The notes beneath the pieces are model-generated. The model had not been told where the DNA came from. It searched no databases and was given only the letters and a program-made list of their open reading frames with translations. Made by a program: the position numbers and the translations under genes. This document shows positions 30,919 through 38,610 of a DNA stretch of 64,000 nucleotides, in pieces; positions within the stretch are counted from its first letter, which is position 1; the number at the start of each line of letters is the position of its first letter. This stretch comes from Imbroritus primus (GTDB lineage Bacteria; Pseudomonadota; Gammaproteobacteria; Burkholderiales; Burkholderiaceae): positions 186,001 through 250,000 of the forward strand of contig AKCV02000015.1 in NCBI GenBank assembly GCA_000272025.2. The letters are read 5' to 3'.

Positions 30919-30934
30919 TGGCATGAAAGCTGCT
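30919..30934 (+). promoter_or_regulatory. Sigma-54 promoter for the 31121 CoA-transferase
   Basis: TGGCATGAAAGCTGCT keeps the GG and GC dinucleotides at exact spacing, with one deviation in the -12 box (CTGC). It is followed by a TTTTT run. It predicts a leader of about 175 bases. This is the weakest of the seven candidates. Confidence 0.6.
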
Positions 30935-31120
30935 TTTTGACACCATATCGAAGCGTGCCGTTGAAGTCCGCGCGATGTTCGCGGATAGTATTTAAGCAAA
31001 CGTCACGCCAAGCATGGCAGAAGGCGCGGAACCGTTGCATCCTGTCAGCAGGACGGATGTGTTCCAGCTCGGCTTTCGTGTGTCGAATACATAACTAAAC
31101 TTACCAACTAGAGGAATGTC

Positions 31121-32308
31121 ATGGCAGGTCCGTTGTCTGGAATCAAGATTGTCGACTTAACATCCGTGGTGATGGGGCCCTATGCCACCCAGATCTTCGG
31201 TGACATGGGCGCCGATGTGATCAAGGTGGAAAGCCCGGAAGGCGACATCATGCGGCACATGGGTGTCGGCCGCAGCAAGGCAATGGGTCCGATCCACCTG
31301 TCCGTCAACCGCAACAAGAGAAGCCTGATGCTCGACCTGCGCCTGCCGGCTGCGCGGGAAGCGCTGCTGCGCGTGGTAGCCGATGCCGACGTGTTCGTCC
31401 ACTCCATGCGTCCGGCTGCCATCGAGCGGCTTGGCCTGGATTACGACAGCGTGCGCGTGGCCAATCCGGCCATCGTGTATTGCGGGGCCTACGGTTTCGG
31501 CAAGGGCGGGCCGTATGCGGAGGATCCGGCGTACGACGACATGATCCAGGGCGTGTCCGGCCTGTGTGCGGTCAATGCCCAGCTGGCCGGTGAACCGCGC
31601 TTCACGCCGACCATCATCGGCGACAAGGTGGCCGGCCTAACCATCGCGTACAGCATTCTTGGCGCGCTGTTCCACAAGTACCGCACCGGCGAAGGCCAGA
31701 GCATCGAAGTACCGATGTTCGAGTCGTTGACCTCGTTCATGTTGATCGAGCATATGTGGGAGCGTTCGTTCGATCCGGAGCATGGAGCCGCAGGCTACCC
31801 GCGCGTGCTCAGCCAGCTGCGCAAGCCGCATCGCACCAAGGATGGCTACCTGTGCGTGCTGCCCTATACCGACAAGAACTGGCAGGATTTCTTCAAGCTG
31901 GCCGACCGTCCCGATCTGGCCGCTGATCCGCGTTATGCGACGGCCAACAACCGTAGCCAGAACTACGAAACCCTCTACAAGTCGCTTGGCGACATCCTGA
32001 CCGAGCGTACCTCGCAGGAGTGGCTCGGCCAGCTCAAGCCGCTCAGCATTCCGGTCGCGCCGGTCAACAGCCTGGAAGACCTGTTCAGCGATCCGCACCT
32101 GAAGGCTGTCGGCATGTTCTTTCCGCAGACGCATCCGAGCGAGGGCACGCTCACGCAGATCCGGCCACCGGTCACCTTCGGAAAAACGCCCAACGAGATC
32201 AACCGGCTCGCCCCCCGGCTGGGCGAGCACAGTCGCGAGGTGCTCGCTGCCGCAGGCCTGTCGGAAAGCGAAATCGCGGCACTGGCGGAAGCCGGGGCGA
32301 CACGCTGA
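31121..32308 (+). CDS. Family III CoA-transferase (CaiB/BaiF)
   Basis: 395 residues. The entry is LSGIKIVDLTSVVMGPYATQ, the catalytic Asp is within AYDDMIQGVSG, and the GEGQSIEVPMFE and late PVAPVNSLEDLFSDP segments are typical. AGAGGAATGTC precedes the ATG. It is transcribed divergently from the sigma-54 activator and followed by a DUF2889 gene 129 bases later. The substrate is unknown. Confidence 0.92.
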   Translation: MAGPLSGIKIVDLTSVVMGPYATQIFGDMGADVIKVESPEGDIMRHMGVGRSKAMGPIHLSVNRNKRSLMLDLRLPAAREALLRVVADADVFVHSMRPAAIERLGLDYDSVRVANPAIVYCGAYGFGKGGPYAEDPAYDDMIQGVSGLCAVNAQLAGEPRFTPTIIGDKVAGLTIAYSILGALFHKYRTGEGQSIEVPMFESLTSFMLIEHMWERSFDPEHGAAGYPRVLSQLRKPHRTKDGYLCVLPYTDKNWQDFFKLADRPDLAADPRYATANNRSQNYETLYKSLGDILTERTSQEWLGQLKPLSIPVAPVNSLEDLFSDPHLKAVGMFFPQTHPSEGTLTQIRPPVTFGKTPNEINRLAPRLGEHSREVLAAAGLSESEIAALAEAGATR

Positions 32309-32437
32309 TTTCAAGCCGGTCGTGCGGAGCGGGGGACTTGCATCGACCCGTCGCCGCGCCGCCACACACTATCCCTTTCATTGGCATGGCCGGTCCGATA
32401 CCGGCCGAGAACTACCTATTGATCCCGGAGACTGCAT

Positions 32438-33013
32438 ATGGTCGCGCCTTCGCATTTTCTCTCCACGCCTGCCAGCCCAAGGAAAGCCGCGCACGCGCGT
32501 ACGATTCACCTGCAGGCCTACGAACGCCAGGATGGCCTGTGGGATCTCGAAGCCCTGATCGAGGATGTCAAGCCGGAACCGTTCACCACGCAGACCACGC
32601 ATTTTCCCTGCGGCGTGCCGATTCACCTGATGGCGCTGCGTCTCACCGTCAACGATGCCATGGATGTCCTGTCAGCCGAGGGCAGCATGCAACGCATGCC
32701 GTTTCCTGCCATCTGCCCCGAAGCGCAGCCGCGCGTGGCGCGGCTGGTCGGCGCAAACCTGCTCAAGGGCTTTCGCCAGGAAGTGGCCAAGCGTATTCCA
32801 TCCTATGACCGCTGCTCGCATCTCTCGGAACTGGCTACCCTGATGCCCACGCTGGCGGTGCAGACGATGCTGCAGGGCAAGATGGTGGCCGAAGGCGATA
32901 CCCTGCCCACCTCGCGTCCCCTGAAGATCGGCGGCTGCCACGCGTGGCGCGAGGACGGCCCGATGGTGCTGAAGTACTACCCGCAGTGGCATCGCCAGCC
33001 GGAAGCCTCCTGA
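32438..33013 (+). CDS. DUF2889 family protein
   Basis: 191 residues with no known enzymatic function. The N-terminal half (HARTIHLQAYERQDGLWDLE, then a D-V-K segment) and FPCGVPIHLMALRLTV match the DUF2889 pattern. The ending CHAWREDGPMVLKYYPQW is also typical. DUF2889 genes recur beside CoA-transferases and acyl-CoA dehydrogenases in beta-proteobacteria (recalled), so a role in acyl-CoA turnover is possible but unproven. Confidence 0.8.
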   Translation: MVAPSHFLSTPASPRKAAHARTIHLQAYERQDGLWDLEALIEDVKPEPFTTQTTHFPCGVPIHLMALRLTVNDAMDVLSAEGSMQRMPFPAICPEAQPRVARLVGANLLKGFRQEVAKRIPSYDRCSHLSELATLMPTLAVQTMLQGKMVAEGDTLPTSRPLKIGGCHAWREDGPMVLKYYPQWHRQPEAS

Positions 33014-33041
33014 CATCATCCGCTCCAAGGCGGTCTTTGCA

Positions 33042-33102
33042 GCGGCGCATGCAGTGGTGTATGCAGCGCCGCCTGCAACCGCGTGTGCAGTGTCCTTGAC
33101 AC
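33042..33102. promoter_or_regulatory. Dyads, candidate activator sites upstream of the 33205 promoter
   Basis: GCGGCGC (33042-33048) and GCGCCGC (33066-33072) form a perfect inverted repeat around ATGCAGTGGTGTATGCA. GTGTC-CTT-GACAC (33090-33102) follows. They lie about 100-160 bases upstream of a sigma-54 promoter, the normal enhancer distance, and share GTGTATGC with the 35.6-kb region. Confidence 0.4.
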
Positions 33103-33204
33103 GGTCGCTACTGTTGCCGGCACGCACAGCGATGCACTGTACCTGGCGAAGACATCTCCGCCTCAAGCCAGATTCCATGCGCGATTCCGCGCAGTTGCAC
33201 CACC

Positions 33205-33220
33205 TGGCATCCGATTTGCG
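33205..33220 (+). promoter_or_regulatory. Sigma-54 promoter for the 33256 operon
   Basis: TGGCATCCGATTTGCG, perfect -24/-12. The predicted start is near 33231. The following leader ends in GCCAATCAAGGAG, which is repeated after the 35721 promoter. Confidence 0.8.
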
Positions 33221-33255
33221 TAAAGAACACATTTACGCCAATCAAGGAGGTGCTC

Positions 33256-34521
33256 ATGCCGGCCAGTACAGAAAACGGGCAGAGCCAGACAGACCAACGC
33301 CCGCTCGCAGGAATCCGGGTACTCGACATGACGCGCGTGTTCTCCGGGCCGTGGGGTACGCAGATCCTCGGCGACCTGGGCGCCGATGTCATCAAGATCG
33401 AACAGCCTGGACGCGGCGACGACCAGCGCCGCCTCGGCCCGCCGTTTCTCGCGGATGATCGCGATCAGCCGACCGCCGAATCCAGTTACTACCTCAGCGT
33501 CAACCGCAACAAGCGCTCCGTCGCGCTCGACATCAAGACTCCGGAAGGGCAGGACGCCATCCGCCGGCTCGCCGAGCAGAGCGATGTCTTCGTCGAGAAC
33601 TTCAAGGTCGGCAATCTCGCCAAGTATGGCCTCGACTACGCCAGCATCGCCGCCATCAATCCCCGCATCGTCTATTGCTCGATTAGCGGCTTCGGCCAGA
33701 CTGGCCCGCGTAGCGGCCAGATGGGCTATGACACCGTCATCCAGGCCATGTGCGGCGTGATGAGCGTCACCGGCAGGCCCGATGCCGAACCGGGCGGCGG
33801 ACCGCTGAAGGTCGGCCTGGTGTTGTCCGACATGATGGCCGGCACCTACGCCGCCATGGCGATCCAGGCTGCGCTCTATGCGCGCGATACCCGCGACGGC
33901 GGCACCGGCCAGTACATCGACATCTCGATGTTCGACGCGCAGCTGGCGGCCATGTCGCACCAGGCCAGCCACTATCTCGTGTCGGGCGAAGTCCCGGCGC
34001 GCTTCGGCAATGGCGCGCCTTCGGTCTCGCCATCCAATGCGTTCGCCTGTGCGGATGGCCGCATCGTCATCGTCGCCGGCAACGACATCCAGTTCCGCCG
34101 GCTGTGCGAGGCACTGGATCTTGCGGCGCTGGCCGATGACGAGCGCTACCGCAGCAACAGCGTGCGCGTCATCAACCGGGTCGCATTGCAGGACGCGCTC
34201 GAGGCGCGCCTGCGCACACAGACGGTGGCGTACTGGCTCGAGACGCTGGAGCGTGCCAGCCTGGTGGCCGGCCCGATCAACACGCTGGCCGACGCACTGG
34301 CCGATCCGCAGGCCAGCGCGCGCGGCATCGTCAGGCATGTCCGGCATGCCAGCGGCGGCATCGTGCCGCTGGTCGCTTCGCCCATGCGCCTGTCGGCCAC
34401 GCCGCTCGATCACTACACCGCGCCGCCCACCTGCGGCCAGCACACCGAAGAAGTACTCGCCGAACTGCTCGGCATGTCCGCAGAAGACATCCAGAACAAT
34501 TTCAACAGGAGCTCGACATGA
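33256..34521 (+). CDS. Family III CoA-transferase (CaiB/BaiF)
   Basis: 421 residues from ATG 33256 with AAGGAGG five bases before it; a GTG at 33250 is inside that site. Motifs are LAGIRVLDMTRVFSGPWGTQ, the catalytic Asp in MGYDTVIQAMCGVMS, and GTGQYIDISMFDAQ. The stop overlaps the ATG of the next gene (ATGA), so enzyme and binding protein are made together. This pairing suggests the imported acid is the CoA acceptor. Confidence 0.92.
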   Translation: MPASTENGQSQTDQRPLAGIRVLDMTRVFSGPWGTQILGDLGADVIKIEQPGRGDDQRRLGPPFLADDRDQPTAESSYYLSVNRNKRSVALDIKTPEGQDAIRRLAEQSDVFVENFKVGNLAKYGLDYASIAAINPRIVYCSISGFGQTGPRSGQMGYDTVIQAMCGVMSVTGRPDAEPGGGPLKVGLVLSDMMAGTYAAMAIQAALYARDTRDGGTGQYIDISMFDAQLAAMSHQASHYLVSGEVPARFGNGAPSVSPSNAFACADGRIVIVAGNDIQFRRLCEALDLAALADDERYRSNSVRVINRVALQDALEARLRTQTVAYWLETLERASLVAGPINTLADALADPQASARGIVRHVRHASGGIVPLVASPMRLSATPLDHYTAPPTCGQHTEEVLAELLGMSAEDIQNNFNRSST

Positions 34522-35474
34522 AGGCCCGTTTCATCCTTGCGGCGATCCTCGCCAGTGCATTGCCATTCACGGCAGCCGCACAGAACGTCCCGACCCGCAT
34601 CATCGTACCGTTCACGGCTGGCGGCGCCACCGACACCGTGGCGCGGGGATTGGCCAGCCGCCTGTCGCAGGCCTGGAACCAGACGGTCCTGGTGGAAAAC
34701 AAGCCCGGCGCAGCCGGCACCATCGGCGCGCGGCAGGTCGCCAATGCCGCACCGGATGGCCGCACCCTGCTGATCGTCGCCAGCGGACACGCGATCAATG
34801 AACTGGTGCACGAGAAGCTGCCGTACCGCACTGTCGAGGATTTCACCGCGATCGCGCAGGTGGTCGACGTGCCGAACGTGCTGCTGGTGCCCAAGAACAG
34901 TCCGTACAAGAACGTCATGGAACTGGTGGCGGCCTCCAAGGACAAGCCGAACCTGCTGTCGTACGGCACGTCGGGCATCGGCACTTCCGTGCATCTGGCG
35001 GGCGAGCTGTTCAAGTCGATGAGCGGCGCGCACCTCGAGGCCATCTTCTTCAAGGGCGATTCCGAATCGCTTACCAATGTCATGGGGGCCCATGTTCCGG
35101 TCAGCATCAACACCGTGCCGGGCGCCAAGGAGCAGATTGATGCCGGTAACGTGCGCGCGCTCGCGGTGACCTCGCGCACACGCGTGCCGGTGCTGGGCAG
35201 CATTCCGACCATCGCCGAGTCCGGCGTGCCGGGCTACGACATGAGCACATGGTTCGGCATTCTCGGCCCCAAGGGCATGGATCCGGCCGTGGTCAAGCGT
35301 ATCAACGCTGATATCCGCGCCGCCATGACCAGCCCCGAAGTCTCGAAGCAGCTGAGCGACAAGGGCATGATCGTCAGGGTTGGCACGCCGGCTGATTTCG
35401 ATCAGCTGATTCGAAGCGAGATCGGCAAGTGGAAGCCGATCGTCGACCGCCTCGGCCTGCGCGGCAAGAGCTGA
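34518..35474 (+). CDS. Bug-family solute-binding protein
   Basis: Periplasmic carboxylate binder, 318 residues, with a signal peptide cut near FTAAAQ. Motifs are PTRIIVPFTAGGATD, VENKPGAAGTIGA, PDGRTLL and the AIFFKGDSESLTNVMG substrate loop. It overlaps the upstream CoA-transferase by four bases and ends at an intrinsic terminator. No partner permease is encoded nearby. Confidence 0.93.
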   Translation: MKARFILAAILASALPFTAAAQNVPTRIIVPFTAGGATDTVARGLASRLSQAWNQTVLVENKPGAAGTIGARQVANAAPDGRTLLIVASGHAINELVHEKLPYRTVEDFTAIAQVVDVPNVLLVPKNSPYKNVMELVAASKDKPNLLSYGTSGIGTSVHLAGELFKSMSGAHLEAIFFKGDSESLTNVMGAHVPVSINTVPGAKEQIDAGNVRALAVTSRTRVPVLGSIPTIAESGVPGYDMSTWFGILGPKGMDPAVVKRINADIRAAMTSPEVSKQLSDKGMIVRVGTPADFDQLIRSEIGKWKPIVDRLGLRGKS

Positions 35475-35496
35475 TACCACACGCTGGCGATACCGG

Positions 35497-35521
35497 GCCC
35501 GGGTTGATCCCGGGCTTTTTT
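35497..35521 (+). terminator. Intrinsic terminator after the 34518 Bug gene
   Basis: GCCCGGG (35497-35503), loop TTGAT, CCCGGGC (35509-35515), then six T. Confidence 0.9.
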
Positions 35522-35613
35522 GTGCCCGGCCGCCTCGCCTGCCGTGCCGTATTGCATGTGCCGTGTTCCATGCTCCAGGAGCACGCCTGCGCCGGCACGA
35601 TCTGCGTGCGCGT

Positions 35614-35660
35614 ACACAGTGTAGTCAGTGTATGCGGCACTGTTTTTCCTGTGCACAGTC
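35614..35660. promoter_or_regulatory. Repeated CAGTGTA elements, candidate enhancer
   Basis: CAGTGTA occurs twice with a 9-base period (35617-35623, 35626-35632). It is followed by an inverted CACTG (35638-35642) and GTGCACAG (35651-35658). The group lies about 65-105 bases upstream of the 35721 sigma-54 promoter. Confidence 0.4.
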
Positions 35661-35720
35661 TTGCCGGCGCAATCGCGCGAGAAGGCGGCGTGGCGGGCGT
35701 TTTCCGCGTGTTGCGGAGAC

Positions 35721-35736
35721 TGGCATCTGATTTGCT
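35721..35736 (+). promoter_or_regulatory. Sigma-54 promoter for the 35800-43614 operon
   Basis: TGGCATCTGATTTGCT, perfect -24/-12. It differs from the 33205 site at only two positions and shares its downstream leader, indicating duplication. Confidence 0.8.
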
Positions 35737-35773
35737 TAGTAGGTTCACCAAAAGCCAATCAAGGAGACACATC

Positions 35774-35803
35774 ATGTCAGCCAGCCCCCGGGAGGCCGCA
35801 TGA
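35774..35803 (+). CDS. Nine-codon leader ORF coupled to the crotonase gene
   Basis: The best ribosome site in this leader (AAGGAG at 35761-35766) serves ATG 35774, which encodes only MSASPREAA. The stop overlaps the crotonase ATG as ATGA (35800-35803). The same promoter, leader and first codons stand before the 33256 CoA-transferase (MPAS...). The mini-ORF may therefore be the remnant of a duplicated gene start now used for translational coupling. No product is known. Confidence 0.45.
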   Translation: MSASPREAA

Positions 35804-36576
35804 GCAGTACGCCTACCGTCCTGCTCGACAAGGCAGACGGCATCGCAACCCTCACGCTCAATCGGCCTGACAAACTGAATGCCATGTCGGCCGCGATGCG
35901 CGCCGAGTTCGGCGCGCACCTGCAGGCCATTGCCGCCGATCCTGGCATTCGCGTCGTGGTACTGCAAGGCCTCGGTCGCGCGTTCTGCGTCGGTGCGGAT
36001 ACCGGCGACCTGCCGACCACGCCGCTCGCATGGCGCGACCGCATTCTCATGGCGCAGCTGCATCACATCGCGCTCATCAAGATGAGCAAGATCGTCATCG
36101 CATCCGTGCAGGGCGTCGCCGCCGGCGGCGGTGCATCGCTGGCGCTGGCGGCCGACATCCTCCTCATGGCCGACGATGCCACGCTGCGCTTCCCCTTCGT
36201 CCGCCTTGGCCTGATTCCTGACGGCGGATGCTCGTACCTGCTGCAGTCCAAGCTCGGCGTGCCGGCCGCACTCGACCTGATGCTGACCGGCGGCACGATG
36301 GACGCGCAAGAGGCGCGCCGTATGGGGCTGACGCGCCGCGTGGTGCCGGCTGCGGCACTGCAGGACACCACCCGTGCGCTTGCCGACGAGTTGCTCGCCT
36401 TGCCGCACGAAGCCTTGCTGCTGACCAAGTCGGTCAGTCGGCAGACCTGGACCAACACCATGGAAGCCGCGCTCGGCCACGAGGCCGATGCCTTTGCGCT
36501 GGCCACCGTCATGCCCGGCCACCAGCGCGCGCTGGCCGCTGCGCAGGCACGCCTGAAAAACAAGGGAGAACACTGA
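35800..36576 (+). CDS. Crotonase-family protein, isomerase-like active site
   Basis: 258 residues with crotonase segments (FCVGADTGDL, VAAGGGASLALAAD). The two hydratase glutamates are missing: the first position is Ser/Leu in GGGASLALA and the second is not Glu in FPFVRLGLIPDGG. An Asp sits in IPDGG instead. PaaG-type isomerases also carry an Asp there, so double-bond isomerisation is more likely than hydration. It is translated from the end of the mini-ORF and overlaps the next start (TGATG). Confidence 0.85.
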   Translation: MSSTPTVLLDKADGIATLTLNRPDKLNAMSAAMRAEFGAHLQAIAADPGIRVVVLQGLGRAFCVGADTGDLPTTPLAWRDRILMAQLHHIALIKMSKIVIASVQGVAAGGGASLALAADILLMADDATLRFPFVRLGLIPDGGCSYLLQSKLGVPAALDLMLTGGTMDAQEARRMGLTRRVVPAAALQDTTRALADELLALPHEALLLTKSVSRQTWTNTMEAALGHEADAFALATVMPGHQRALAAAQARLKNKGEH

Positions 36577-37355
36577 TGTTTGCACCGAATACACTCGCCG
36601 GCCGCGTGGCCTTCATCACCGGCGGCGCGACCGGCATCGGGCTGGAAATCGCGACCCAGTACAGCCGCCTCGGCGCTTCGGTCGTGCTGGCCAGCCGCAA
36701 CCAGGAACGGCTCGATGCCGCCGTGGAAGCGTTGTCGAAAGAGGGTGCGAAAGTTGCCGCGTACCGCATGGACGTGCGCAACCCGGAGGAAGTCGAAGCC
36801 GCTATTGCCTTCACGCTCGAGCGCTTTGGCGCGCTCGACATTCTCGTCAACAATGCCGCCGGCAATTTCCCGTGCCCGACGGCGACCTTGTCGCCCAACG
36901 GCTGGCGCACGGTCATCGACATCGACCTGAACGGCACGTTCTACTGCTGCAGCGCCGCCTATGAAGCACTCAAGGCATCTCGCTTTGGCGGTTCGATCAT
37001 CAGCATCATCACCATGCTGGGCGTGACCGGCTGGCCCAACGCCGCGCATGCCGCCGCCGCCAAGGCCGGCATCCTCTCGCTGAGCCGCACCCTTGCCGTG
37101 GAGTGGGGCGGCGACGGCATCCGCGTCAACACCATCTCGCCCGGCCCGATCGGCGACACCGTGGGCGTACAGCGCATGTACGAAGAAACCGGCCGCGCCG
37201 AAGTGGAGAAGAAACGCACGGCGCTCGGCCGCTTCGGGCAATGCGCGGATATCGCCAATGCCGCCATCTTCCTTGGCTCCGATCTCAGCGGCTATGTCAC
37301 CGGCGACAACCTCATCGTCGACGGCGGCCGCTGGCTCAAGTACGTCGCCGCCTGA
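36576..37355 (+). CDS. SDR oxidoreductase resembling 2,4-dienoyl-CoA reductase
   Basis: 259 residues, Rossmann cofactor loop TGGATGIGLEIA and NNAAGNF. The usual YxxxK tyrosine is absent: the site reads HAAAAKAG, with Ala four residues before Lys. AVEWGGDGIRVNTISPGPI follows. The HAxxAKAG plus AVEWG plus PGPI combination is the pattern of peroxisomal/mitochondrial 2,4-dienoyl-CoA reductases, which use Lys without that Tyr. The reaction would be NADPH reduction of a conjugated dienoyl-CoA. It shares an A with the upstream stop. Confidence 0.82.
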   Translation: MFAPNTLAGRVAFITGGATGIGLEIATQYSRLGASVVLASRNQERLDAAVEALSKEGAKVAAYRMDVRNPEEVEAAIAFTLERFGALDILVNNAAGNFPCPTATLSPNGWRTVIDIDLNGTFYCCSAAYEALKASRFGGSIISIITMLGVTGWPNAAHAAAAKAGILSLSRTLAVEWGGDGIRVNTISPGPIGDTVGVQRMYEETGRAEVEKKRTALGRFGQCADIANAAIFLGSDLSGYVTGDNLIVDGGRWLKYVAA

Positions 37356-37387
37356 TCTTCCAACGATTTTCTGCAACGAAGGCATAT

Positions 37388-38197
37388 ATGACGCAAGACA
37401 TCGTAAAGACTGAACGCCTGGGCGCGGTGCTGAGCATCCGCCTCGCGAACCCGGCGACCCGCAATTCGCTGACCGGCGAACTGCGCGCGCAACTCGGCGC
37501 CGCCGTGGCACAGGCTGCGGCCGACCGCCAGATCCGCGCCGTGCTGCTGTCGGCCGAAGGCCCGACTTTCTGCTCGGGCGGTGACCTGAACATGCTCAAG
37601 GACGCCTGCGATCCGTGGCCGGTGCTGCGCCGCTTCCGTGGCCTCGATCAATGGCTGCTGCCGCTGCTGACGCTCCAGAAGCCCGTGGTCGTCGCCATCA
37701 ACGGCGCCGCCGTGGGTGGCGGCATGGGCATTGCGCTGGCTGGCGATGTGGCCATCGCGGGCGAGAGCGCCAAGCTGATGGCCGGCTTCTTCCGCCTGGG
37801 CGTGGTGCCGGATGTCGGCATCATGCATCTGCTGCCGCGCCTCATCGGCATGGCGCAGACCAAGAATTTCCTGTTCAGCGGTGGCGCCTACAACGCCCAG
37901 CAGGCGCTGCAGCTCGGGCTGGTGTCGCGCGTCGTGCCGGACGACAAGCTGTTCGAGGAAGGCCTGGCCGAGGCGCAGCGCCTTGCTGCTGGCCCAGCCG
38001 AAGTCATGGGCCTGGCCAAGTCGCTGCTGGCGCGGACCTTCGAGACCGGCATGCATGACATGTTCGCCTTCGAAGGTTTTGGCCAGGCACTGGCAATGTC
38101 CAATCCGGAATTCCGGGAAGGCCTGTCCGCCGCGCTTGAAAAACGTCCGGCGGATTTCACGGGCGCGTCGCTGCGCGCACAGGAGGCCGGCCAATGA
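37388..38197 (+). CDS. Crotonase-family protein, isomerase-like active site
   Basis: 269 residues from ATG 37388. Oxyanion segments are FCSGGDLNML and AVGGGMGIALAGD. As in the 35800 protein, neither hydratase Glu is present (GGGMGIALA; AGFFRLGVVPDVG) and an Asp occurs in VPDVG. The two are paralogue-like but clearly diverged. Its stop overlaps the DUF35 gene start (ATGA). Confidence 0.85.
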   Translation: MTQDIVKTERLGAVLSIRLANPATRNSLTGELRAQLGAAVAQAAADRQIRAVLLSAEGPTFCSGGDLNMLKDACDPWPVLRRFRGLDQWLLPLLTLQKPVVVAINGAAVGGGMGIALAGDVAIAGESAKLMAGFFRLGVVPDVGIMHLLPRLIGMAQTKNFLFSGGAYNAQQALQLGLVSRVVPDDKLFEEGLAEAQRLAAGPAEVMGLAKSLLARTFETGMHDMFAFEGFGQALAMSNPEFREGLSAALEKRPADFTGASLRAQEAGQ

Positions 38198-38604
38198 CTC
38201 AGGCACTCCTGCCGGCGCCTATCGCCAACGCCGATTCCACACCGTACTGGGATGCTGCGCGTGCGGACAAGCTCGTCCTACCGCATTGCCGCAGCTGCGG
38301 CCACACCTTTTTCATGCCCCGCCACCAGTGCCCGCAATGCTGGTCCGCTGACCTTGAGTGGAAGCAGGCCAGCGGGCGCGGCACCGTGCACAGCTTCAGC
38401 GTGGTGCGCCGCGCCTCGCTGGCGACCTTCGCGGCCCGTACGCCCTACGTGCTGGCGCTGATCGACCTCGAAGACGGGCCGCGCATGATGACCAATATCG
38501 TCGGCGAGGGCGCGCTCGATACACGCATCGGCGACGCGGTCACGGTCTGTTTCGAAGCCTGCGCGGATGGCGCAAAGCTCCCCCAGTTTCAACGCAAGGC
38601 CTGA
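38194..38604 (+). CDS. DUF35 zinc-ribbon/OB-fold protein
   Basis: 136 residues. The N-terminal rubredoxin-like zinc ribbon has four Cys (HCRSCGH and QCPQCW, about residues 28-49) and is followed by an OB-fold (GTVHSFSVV to VCFEACADG). DUF35 proteins act as obligate partners of thiolase-like enzymes, for example ChsH2 with the retroaldolase Ltp2 in steroid side-chain degradation. The matching thiolase-like gene is two positions downstream. Confidence 0.88.
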   Translation: MTQALLPAPIANADSTPYWDAARADKLVLPHCRSCGHTFFMPRHQCPQCWSADLEWKQASGRGTVHSFSVVRRASLATFAARTPYVLALIDLEDGPRMMTNIVGEGALDTRIGDAVTVCFEACADGAKLPQFQRKA

Positions 38605-38610
38605 CACGAT

